From NCBI GenBank assembly GCA_050257395.1, contig JBLMWU010000106.1:1-11949 (forward strand): a stretch of DNA of 11,949 nt, in the 5' to 3' direction. The notes beneath the pieces were generated by a model. That model did no database searches, was not told the origin of the DNA, and saw only the letters and a program-made list of their open reading frames with translations. The number at the start of each line of letters is the position of its first letter. The first letter of the stretch is position 1. Positions 6,426-11,949 of this stretch are shown piece after piece. The translations under genes were made by a program, and so were the position numbers. This DNA is from JAIRTY01 sp050257395. GTDB taxonomy: Bacteria; Actinomycetota; Actinomycetes; Streptosporangiales; Streptosporangiaceae.

Positions 6426-6609
6426 CGATTCGGTGGACTACGTGGTGGTGCTCGCGGGGGAGGTGTGGCTGGAACTGGACGACGGCGCCCGCACCCGGCT
6501 CGGCCCGGGCGACACGGTGGTGCAGAACGGCACCCGCCACGCCTGGCGCAACCTCAGCGCCGAGCCGGTCACCCTGGCCGTGGTGAACGTGGGGGCGGGC
6601 CGCGCTTAG
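6415..6609 (+). pseudogene. Cupin-domain protein, C-terminal fragment (5' end deleted)
   Basis: The open frame of 64 residues starts MHTTDSVDYVVVLAGEVWLELDDG and continues through RLGPGDTVVQNGTRHAWRN to a TAG at 6607-6609. It matches the C-terminal cupin half of larger (about 170-190 residue) actinobacterial cupins, in which PGMHRTDTVDY is an internal motif and not the start. The upstream half is absent: at 6411-6414 the sequence switches to the reverse strand of the dehydrogenase gene. The likely metal ligands His2 and His42 remain. The frame could still be translated from ATG 6415, which shares the palindrome GCATGC with the minus-strand ATG of the dehydrogenase, but no ribosome binding site is evident. 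Its stop overlaps the stop of the convergent IclR gene by four bases (TTAG). Confidence 0.75.
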
Positions 6610-7400
6610 GCGGGCTCGCTGACCGCGCCGAAGGTGGCGGCGGCGTCCCGGCGCACCTCGCGGAGCACCCTGGTGATCGTGTCCTCCAGCTCCGCGAAGC
6701 GCTGGGCCGGGACGGCGACCGAGAGCGCGAGCAGCGCGCCGGACGGGGCTCGCACCGCGATGGCCGCTGCGCAGATCCCGCTGGTGACCTCTTCGCGGTC
6801 ATAGGCGACCCCGGTCTTGCGCACCCGGGCCAGCTCGCTCAGCAGGCCGGGCATGCTCGTCTGGGTCTTGCTGGTGTAGCGCTTGAGGGTGGCGGGCAGC
6901 ATCCGGGCGACCCTCGCGTCGCTGTACTCGGCCAGGATCGCGCGGCCCTTGGAGCTGGCATGGATGGGGAAGGTGAAGCCGACCTCCGCCACCGCGCGCA
7001 GCTGATGGCGGGCCGGGATGACGTGGATGACCCGCACGGTGTCCCGCTCGGGCACCGCGCAGTCGACCGTCTCACCGATCTCGTCGGAGATCCGCTGCAT
7101 GTACGGCTCGACCTCGGCCCACAGGCTGGGCTGCCCGGACACCGCCAGCCGGGCGAACTCCGGCCCGATCCGGACCCGGCCGCTGGGCGAGGCGCTCGCC
7201 AGCAGGCCCTCGGCCACCAGCGCGGTCACGATGCGGTGCACGGTCGACCGGGGCAGTCCCACCCGCTCGGAGAGCTGGGCCAGACTGAGGCCGAGCGGCT
7301 CCCCGTCCAGTGCGTGGAAGATCTGGGCGGCGCGGGCGATCACCTGGACGCCCGGCTGCGGGCTGGACGGCCGGGGAAGCGCGGAAGGTGCATCGGACAC
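6606..7400 (-). CDS. IclR-family transcriptional regulator (divergent from FAH-family gene)
   Basis: A 264-residue one-component regulator. The winged helix-turn-helix spans about residues 20-80, with LSLAQLSERVGLPRSTVHRIVTALVAEGLL carrying the recognition helix near 50-60. The effector domain follows with VRIGPEFARLAVSG, ETVDCAVPERDTVRVIHVIPARHQLRAV, FTFPIHASSKGRAILAE and GVAYDREEVTSGICAAAIAV. It shares the general plan and many motifs (GVAYDREE, GICA, PAQRF) with the other IclR protein of this window, suggesting related effectors. The start is a GTG at 7400 with only a weak upstream purine tract, so the exact start is uncertain. It faces the FAH-family gene across a 134-base region with two operator-like sequences, the usual IclR arrangement. 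Its end overlaps the cupin fragment by four bases. Confidence 0.92.
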   Translation of the reverse strand: MSDAPSALPRPSSPQPGVQVIARAAQIFHALDGEPLGLSLAQLSERVGLPRSTVHRIVTALVAEGLLASASPSGRVRIGPEFARLAVSGQPSLWAEVEPYMQRISDEIGETVDCAVPERDTVRVIHVIPARHQLRAVAEVGFTFPIHASSKGRAILAEYSDARVARMLPATLKRYTSKTQTSMPGLLSELARVRKTGVAYDREEVTSGICAAAIAVRAPSGALLALSVAVPAQRFAELEDTITRVLREVRRDAAATFGAVSEPA

Positions 7401-7466
7401 GACAGCGAGGATAGCGTCCCCTCACCTGCACGATCCGCCGGGCGCGGAGCCGGGCGCACCGCACGC

Positions 7467-7484
7467 TGTCCCGGTATAGGGAAT
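7467..7484 (+). promoter_or_regulatory. Putative IclR-type operator / promoter upstream of the FAH-family gene
   Basis: TGTCCCGGTATAGGGAAT closely resembles TGTCCGTATAGAGGAAT at 1388-1404 ahead of glycerate kinase. TCCC and GGGA form inverted arms about an AT-rich centre, and TATAGG may serve as a -10 element, with the FAH-family start about 50 bases further on. It sits in the region divergent from an IclR gene. Binding is inferred, not shown. Confidence 0.5.
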
Positions 7485-7497
7485 TTACGTCTCGTAT

Positions 7498-7519
7498 GGC
7501 GGGAGGATATAGTCCCGCC
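7498..7519 (+). promoter_or_regulatory. Inverted repeat just before the FAH-family ribosome binding site
   Basis: GGCGGGA (7498-7504) and TCCCGCC (7513-7519) are perfect complements around GGATATAG. The repeat ends two bases before the purine-rich ribosome binding site GAAGGGAGG (7522-7530). It could be a second operator for the divergent IclR protein or, if transcribed, a hairpin affecting initiation at the ATG at 7535. Confidence 0.5.
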
Positions 7520-7534
7520 GGGAAGGGAGGCCCG

Positions 7535-8386
7535 ATGCGGCTGTGCACGTTCCGGGCGGCTGATGCGCCGCCCGAAGGCTGGCCGGGCCGGATCACCGGC
7601 GGGCAGGTGCGGCGGCTGGCCGCCCCGGACCTGATCGCCGTGCTGGCCGCGCCCGACCCGGCAGCGGTCCCGGCGGACACCGGCGGCGGCGCCTTTGACC
7701 TGGCCGCGGTGACCCTGCTGGCGCCGGTGCCCCGGCCGCCCTCGGTGCGTGACTTCTTCGCGTTCGAGCAGCACGTCGCCACCGCCCGCGCCAACCGGGG
7801 CCGCACCGTCCCGGCGGAGTGGTACGAGTTCCCGGCCTTCTACTTCTCCAACCCGGCGGCGATCTACGGGCCGGAGGCGCCGGTGCCCTACCCGGCGGGC
7901 ACCGCCATGCTCGACTACGAGCTGGAAGTGGCCGCGGTGATCGGGGCAGCCGGGCAGATCGCCGGGTTCACCATCCTGAACGACTGGTCCGCCCGCGACA
8001 TCCAGCAGGCGGAGATGCGGATCGGGCTGGGCCCGGCCAAAGCCAAGGACTTCGCCACCAGCCTGGGGCCGGTGGTGGTCACCGCCGATGAGTTCGACGG
8101 CTCGCACGCGGTGATGACGGCCCGGGTCAACGGCGAGGAACGCTCCCGCGGGCAGCTCGGCGACCTGTACCACCCCTGGCCCGTCATCCTCGCCCAGGCG
8201 GCCCGGAATACCGAGCTGCGGCCCGGCGACATCATCGGCTCCGGCACGGTCGGCACCGGCTGCATCCTGGAGCACGACGACGGCCGCTGGCTGCAGCCCG
8301 GTGACACGGTCGAACTCAGCGTCGAGGGCATCGGCGTCCTGCGCAACCAGGTGGCGCCGCCCCGTGATCCCCAGGGGAGTGCATGA
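7535..8386 (+). CDS. Fumarylacetoacetate hydrolase (FAH) family protein
   Basis: A 283-residue enzyme of the FAH superfamily, which hydrolyses, decarboxylates or hydrates 2,4-diketo and related acids with a divalent metal. The signature is clear: DYELEVAAVIG (metal ligands Glu129 and Glu131), NDWSARDIQ (Asp150), AKDFATSLGP (170-179) and GSGTVGTGCILE near the end; His80 in FAFEQH may match the catalytic His. The start is set by GAAGGGAGG at 7522-7530, a few bases before ATG 7535; an in-frame ATG at 7496 lies before the hairpin and is unlikely. Between VIG and IAGFTI only four residues (AAGQ) are found, where relatives I recall have about 14 including an RDI/RDV motif, so this loop seems shortened. 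Its stop overlaps the next start (ATGA). The substrate is not determined. Confidence 0.88.
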   Translation: MRLCTFRAADAPPEGWPGRITGGQVRRLAAPDLIAVLAAPDPAAVPADTGGGAFDLAAVTLLAPVPRPPSVRDFFAFEQHVATARANRGRTVPAEWYEFPAFYFSNPAAIYGPEAPVPYPAGTAMLDYELEVAAVIGAAGQIAGFTILNDWSARDIQQAEMRIGLGPAKAKDFATSLGPVVVTADEFDGSHAVMTARVNGEERSRGQLGDLYHPWPVILAQAARNTELRPGDIIGSGTVGTGCILEHDDGRWLQPGDTVELSVEGIGVLRNQVAPPRDPQGSA

Positions 8387-9594
8387 GCGGGCAGCCCGGC
8401 GGCGTGATCGTCATCGGCGGCGGGCTGGTGGGGCTGTCCACCGCCATGGCGCTGCTGCAGGCGCACCCGGGGCTGCGGGTCACCGTGCTGGAGAAGGAAC
8501 CCGCGATCGGGACCCACCAGAGCGGGCACAACTCCGGTGTCATCCACGCCGGCCTGTACTACCAGCCCGGCAGCCTCAAGGCCCGGTTCTGCCGGGAGGG
8601 GCGGCTCGCGCTGGCCGGGTTCGCGGACGAGCACGGCATCGCCTTCCGGCGGACCGGCAAGCTGGTGGTCGCGACCCGCGAGAGCGAGCTGCCGCGGCTC
8701 GATGCCCTGGCGGAGCGCGGCCGCGCCAACGGGCTGGCGGTGCGGGAGCTCGGGCCGGGGGAGATCAGCGCCATCGAGCCGAACGTGCGCGGCATCCGCG
8801 CCCTGCACATCCCCGAGAGCGGCGTCATCGACTACCGGCAGGTGGCCGCCGCGTACGCGGGCGAGGTGACCGGCCGGGGCGGCGAGGTGCGGTGCGGGCA
8901 CGGGGTGCGCGCGCTGGTGCGCGCCGGCGCGGGCTGGGTGGCCGAGACCGCGGCCGGGCCGGTCGCCGGCCGCGCCGTGATCGCCTGCGCGGGCCTGCAG
9001 GCCGACCGGATCGCGGCCATGTCCGGACAGCTCGGCGGCGGCTACCGGATCGTGCCGTTCCGCGGCGACTACTACACGTTCCGCCCGCACGCCCGGGACC
9101 TGGTGGGCGGCCTGGTCTACCCGGTGCCCGACCCCGCGTTCCCGTTCCTCGGCGTGCACTTCACCCGCGGAATCGACGGCGAGCTGCGGGCCGGGCCGAA
9201 CGCGGTGCCCGCGCTCGCCCGGGAGGGCTACCGGCGGTCGTCGGTCAGCGCCCGGGACACGCTGGACAGCCTGCGCTTCCCCGGCCTGCGCAAGCTTGCC
9301 CGCGCCTACGCCCGCACCGGCGCCCTGGAGATCTGGCGCGACCTGGTCAAGCCCGCGGCGCTCGCGGAGATGCGGCGCTACCTGCCCGCGATCGGGCCGG
9401 GCGACGTGACGTTCGGGCCGTCCGGCATCCGCGCCCAGTGCCTGAGCAGGTCCGGGTCGCTGGTGGACGACTTCCTCATCGCCGACGGCGAGGGGATCAT
9501 CCACGTGCTGAACGCGCCCTCGCCCGCCGCCACCGCCTCGATCGTCATCGGCCGCCACATCGCCGGCCGGGCCACCGCCGCGTTCACCTTGTGA
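8383..9594 (+). CDS. lhgO: L-2-hydroxyglutarate oxidase-like FAD-dependent oxidoreductase (LhgO family)
   Basis: A 403-residue flavoprotein of the DAO superfamily. Family members oxidise L-2-hydroxyglutarate to 2-oxoglutarate, passing electrons to oxygen or the quinone pool. The FAD-binding GGGLVG (residues 12-17) is followed by VTVLEKE with the ribose-binding acidic residue. Very characteristic LhgO segments are HQSGHNSGVIHAGLYY, PGSLKARFCREG, ESGVIDYRQVAAAYA, FRGDYYTF, GGLVYPVPDP with FPFLGVHFTRG, and GIRAQCLS with a C-terminal GIIHVLNAPSPAATASI. Length matches the E. coli enzyme class. It is translationally coupled to the FAH-family gene (ATGA overlap), which implies they act on one pathway. 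Here the natural substrate may be another L-2-hydroxy acid, so the symbol marks the family. Confidence 0.9.
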   Translation: MSGQPGGVIVIGGGLVGLSTAMALLQAHPGLRVTVLEKEPAIGTHQSGHNSGVIHAGLYYQPGSLKARFCREGRLALAGFADEHGIAFRRTGKLVVATRESELPRLDALAERGRANGLAVRELGPGEISAIEPNVRGIRALHIPESGVIDYRQVAAAYAGEVTGRGGEVRCGHGVRALVRAGAGWVAETAAGPVAGRAVIACAGLQADRIAAMSGQLGGGYRIVPFRGDYYTFRPHARDLVGGLVYPVPDPAFPFLGVHFTRGIDGELRAGPNAVPALAREGYRRSSVSARDTLDSLRFPGLRKLARAYARTGALEIWRDLVKPAALAEMRRYLPAIGPGDVTFGPSGIRAQCLSRSGSLVDDFLIADGEGIIHVLNAPSPAATASIVIGRHIAGRATAAFTL

Positions 9595-9670
9595 GGCCGG
9601 GCCGGCGCCTGGCTGTCGCTGGCCGGCGCTACGGTGGTCTCCCGCGCCGCGCACCCGGGGGTGACCGTCA

Positions 9671-10294
9671 ATGGCATTCAGCGGCTGGCCGGCCGAGGCC
9701 CTGGAGTTCTACGAGGGCCTGGCGGCCGACAACTCCAGGTCCTACTGGACCCGGCACAAGCAGGTCTACGAGGAGCAGGTGCTGCGCCCGATGACCGAGC
9801 TGGTGGATGAGCTGGCGCCGGAGTTCGGCGAGCCGAAGATCTTCCGGCCCTACCGCGACATCCGGTTCAGCAAGGACAAGACGCCCTACAAGACGCAGAT
9901 CGCCGCGACCGTGGGCAGCGGGTACGTGCGGCTGTCGGCCGACGGCCTGGCCGCTGGCGCCGGCCTGCCCCACCTGGCCGCCGGCCAGCTCGGCCGGTAC
10001 CGCAGCGCGGTCGCTGGCGAGCCGGGCGCCGGGCTGGAGCGGCTCATCGCGGACCTGAACCGGCAGCAGATCTCCGTGGTGGGCACGGACGAGCTCAAGA
10101 CCGCGCCGCGCGGCTACCCGCCGGACCACCCCCGGATCGGCCTGCTCCGCTGGAAGGGGCTGATCGCCTGGAAGGAGTGGCCGGTGGAGCCCTGGCTGGG
10201 CACCCCGGCGGCCAAGGAGCGGGTGGTGGCCGTGTTCACTGCCACCGGCCCGCTCAGCAACTGGCTGGAGACTCACGTCGGTCCGGCTGCATAG
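9671..10294 (+). CDS. DUF2461 family protein
   Basis: A 207-residue soluble protein of the DUF2461 (TIGR02453) family, whose biochemical role is unknown. Recognisable segments are the N-terminal FSGWPAEALEFYEGLAADNSRSYWTRHK, the family core FRPYRDIRFSKDKTPYKTQI and the YVRLSADGLAAGAGL strand pair, followed by DELKTAPRGYPPDHPRIGLLRWKG. Length fits the family. GGGGGTGA lies about eight bases before the ATG and is the likely ribosome binding site. A 76-base gap separates it from the oxidase gene, containing GGCCGGCGC twice (9600-9608, 9621-9629) but no clear terminator. It is probably a separate housekeeping gene and not part of the catabolic locus. Confidence 0.88.
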   Translation: MAFSGWPAEALEFYEGLAADNSRSYWTRHKQVYEEQVLRPMTELVDELAPEFGEPKIFRPYRDIRFSKDKTPYKTQIAATVGSGYVRLSADGLAAGAGLPHLAAGQLGRYRSAVAGEPGAGLERLIADLNRQQISVVGTDELKTAPRGYPPDHPRIGLLRWKGLIAWKEWPVEPWLGTPAAKERVVAVFTATGPLSNWLETHVGPAA

Positions 10295-10338
10295 CATGAA
10301 GGCATGCGGAGGCCAGCCAGCCGGGGGACGGGCGCCCG

Positions 10339-11949
10339 ATGCCGGTGAACACAGCCGCCAATGGCGCCCGTCCGGCGATCCTGACCGTTGACGACGATCC
10401 GGGCGTGTCCCGGGCGGTCGCCCGTGACCTGCGCCGCCGGTACGGCGAGGACTACCGGATCGTGCGGGCGGAGTCCGGCGGCGCGGCCCTGGAGGCGCTG
10501 CGGGAGATGCGGCTGCGCGGCGACGAGGTCGCGCTGATCCTGGCGGACTACCGGATGCCGCAGCTGAGCGGCATCGAGTTCCTGGAAAGGGCCATGGAGC
10601 TCTACCCGCTGGCCCGCCGGGTGCTGCTCACCGCCTACGCCGACACCGGTGCCGCCATCGACGCGATCAACGTGGTGGACCTGGACCACTACCTGCTCAA
10701 GCCGTGGGATCCGCCGGAGGAGAAGCTCTACCCGGTGGTCAGCGACCTGCTGGCCGAGTGGCAGGCCACCGACCGGCAGCCGGTCCGGGTGACCAAGGTG
10801 GTCGGGCACCGGTGGTCGGCGCGGTCGTCCGGCGTCCGCGACTTCCTCGCCCGCAACCAGGTCGCCTACCGCTGGTACCCGTCCGACGAGCCGGACGGCC
10901 AGCGGCTGCTCGCCGCGGCGGGCGCGGACGGGCTGCGGCTGCCGGTGGTCATCACCCCGGACGCCGAGGTGCTGGTGGAGCCCGCCGACGCCGAGCTGGC
11001 CGGCAAGGTCGGCCTGGCCACCACCCCGGCGGAGGACTTCTATGACCTGGTGGTGATCGGCGGCGGGCCGGCCGGGCTGGGCGCGGCGGTCTACGGCGCC
11101 TCGGAGGGCCTGCGGACCGTGCTGGTCGAGCGCACCGCGACCGGCGGCCAGGCGGGCCAGAGCTCGCGCATCGAGAACTACCTCGGCTTCCCGGACGGCG
11201 TGTCCGGCGCCCAGCTCACCGACCGGGCACGCCGCCAGGCCGCCAAGTTCGGCGCGGAGGTGCTGACCACCCGCGAGGTGACCGGGCTGGAGGTCAACGG
11301 CTCGGCGCGGACCGTGCGGTTCTCCGACGGCGAGACCATCGGCGCGCACGCGGTCATCCTCGCCACCGGGGTGTCCTACCGGCAGCTCAGCGCGGCAGGC
11401 CTGCCCGGGCTGACCGGCTGCGGGGTCTACTACGGGGCGGCGCTGACCGAGGCGGCGGGCTGCGCCAACCAGGACATCTACATCGTCGGCGGCGCCAACT
11501 CGGCCGGCCAGGCCGCGGTCTTCCTGTCCCGGCACGCCAGGTCGGTGACGCTGCTGGTGCGCGGCGCGTCGCTGGAGCAGTCCATGTCCTACTACCTGAT
11601 CCAGCAGCTCGCGGGCATCTCCCAGATCAGCGTGCGGACCTGCACCGAGGTGATCGAGGCGCACGGCGACGGCCACCTGGACCGGCTCACCCTGCGCGAC
11701 ACCGCCAACGGGAAGACCGAGACGGTGGACGCGGGCGGGCTGTTCGTGTTCATCGGAGCGGCGCCGCTCACCGACTGGCTGGACGGGGTCGTGCTGCGCG
11801 ACGACCGCGGCTTCGTGCTGGCCGGGCCGGACCTGACCGCGGGCGGGCAGCGGCCGCCCGGCTGGCAGCTGGACCGTTCCCCGTACCACCTGGAGACCAG
11901 CGTGCCCGGCGTGTTCGTGGCCGGGGACGTCCGGGCCGAGTCGGCCAAG
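10339..11949 (+). CDS. Fused response-regulator receiver / thioredoxin-reductase-like flavoprotein (partial, runs off the end)
   Basis: At least 537 residues, open at the right edge. Residues 12-125 are a receiver domain with the acidic pocket Asp19/Asp20, phospho-acceptor Asp70 (in LADYRMPQLSG), Thr98 and Lys121 (LLKPWD). A linker with a glutaredoxin-like VVITPDAEVLVEP segment follows (about 150-230). From 235 comes a pyridine-nucleotide-disulfide-reductase fold: YDLVVIGGGPAGLGAA (FAD), GGQAGQSSRIENYLGFP, ILATGVSYRQL, IYIVGGANSAGQAA (380-393, NAD(P)H) and the GVFVAGDVR end motif. The redox CxxC of thioredoxin reductase is absent: the equivalent stretch is GVYYGAALTEAAGC (362-375). It is therefore probably not a disulfide reductase despite the usual annotation. 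The start ATG follows GGGGGACGGG at 10323-10332. No histidine kinase is seen nearby. Confidence 0.88.
   Translation, partial: MPVNTAANGARPAILTVDDDPGVSRAVARDLRRRYGEDYRIVRAESGGAALEALREMRLRGDEVALILADYRMPQLSGIEFLERAMELYPLARRVLLTAYADTGAAIDAINVVDLDHYLLKPWDPPEEKLYPVVSDLLAEWQATDRQPVRVTKVVGHRWSARSSGVRDFLARNQVAYRWYPSDEPDGQRLLAAAGADGLRLPVVITPDAEVLVEPADAELAGKVGLATTPAEDFYDLVVIGGGPAGLGAAVYGASEGLRTVLVERTATGGQAGQSSRIENYLGFPDGVSGAQLTDRARRQAAKFGAEVLTTREVTGLEVNGSARTVRFSDGETIGAHAVILATGVSYRQLSAAGLPGLTGCGVYYGAALTEAAGCANQDIYIVGGANSAGQAAVFLSRHARSVTLLVRGASLEQSMSYYLIQQLAGISQISVRTCTEVIEAHGDGHLDRLTLRDTANGKTETVDAGGLFVFIGAAPLTDWLDGVVLRDDRGFVLAGPDLTAGGQRPPGWQLDRSPYHLETSVPGVFVAGDVRAESAK

Noticed and set aside
7496..7534. 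Upstream in-frame ATG for the FAH-family protein at 7496
   Set aside because: It would place the inverted repeat and the ribosome binding site inside the coding region. The ATG at 7535 has a good purine tract and the normal MRLCTF-type start.
5553..7634. Plus-strand open frame of about 690 codons across the dehydrogenase and IclR genes
   Set aside because: It is an antisense shadow with low-complexity composition and no domain. The minus-strand genes it covers are clearly recognisable.
10273..11889. Minus-strand open frame of about 540 codons opposite the receiver-flavoprotein gene
   Set aside because: It is an antisense shadow of a plus-strand gene with intact receiver and FAD/NAD(P)H motifs.
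1..11949. tRNA or rRNA genes, phage genes, toxin-antitoxin pairs or a defence island
   Set aside because: None were recognised. The only mobile traces are the transposase tail, the inverted repeats and possibly the tandem repeat.

Overview
The window is very GC-rich DNA with GTG and ATG starts, tightly coupled genes and purine-rich ribosome binding sites. Together with a DUF222/HNH endonuclease tail, two IclR regulators and a fused response-regulator/thioredoxin-reductase-like flavoprotein, this points to a high-GC actinomycete (Actinomycetota). The genus cannot be read from the sequence.

Layout. Bases 1-130 hold the last 42 codons of an HNH endonuclease. Bases 131-371 are non-coding and carry three tandem 28-bp repeats and one arm of an 18-bp perfect inverted repeat. 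Bases 372-1007 (minus) encode a class I SAM-dependent methyltransferase. Bases 1008-1423 are non-coding and hold a stem-loop, the last 35 codons of an IS5-type transposase, the second arm of the 18-bp repeat and the promoter region of the next gene. Bases 1424-9594 form an acid-catabolism locus. It comprises glycerate kinase (+), a minus-strand operon read as 3-hydroxyacyl-CoA-dehydrogenase-type enzyme, cyclase-family hydrolase, small cupin, BKACE enzyme and IclR regulator, then a cupin fragment (+), a second IclR regulator (-), and a coupled FAH-family / L-2-hydroxyglutarate-oxidase-type pair (+). Bases 9671-10294 encode a DUF2461 protein. From 10339 a response-regulator/flavoprotein fusion runs off the end.

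How the genes may work together (inference). The enzymes are those expected for stepwise breakdown of a hydroxy or sugar-derived acid: ring or amide hydrolysis (cyclase), oxidation of a 3-hydroxy acid to a beta-keto acid (dehydrogenase), acetyl-CoA-dependent cleavage of the beta-keto acid (BKACE), cleavage or hydration of a 2,4-diketo-type acid (FAH family), oxidation of an L-2-hydroxy acid (LhgO type) and phosphorylation of glycerate. The two IclR proteins probably sense an intermediate. A similar TGTCC/GTATAG/GGAAT motif precedes both glycerate kinase and the FAH-family gene.

The locus appears to be decaying or rearranged. The dehydrogenase and a divergent cupin have both lost their 5' ends at one breakpoint near 6411-6418, which also removed the promoter region between them. 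The BKACE gene carries a one-base frameshift near 3585. The FAH protein looks about 10 residues short in one loop. These could be real mutations or assembly errors.
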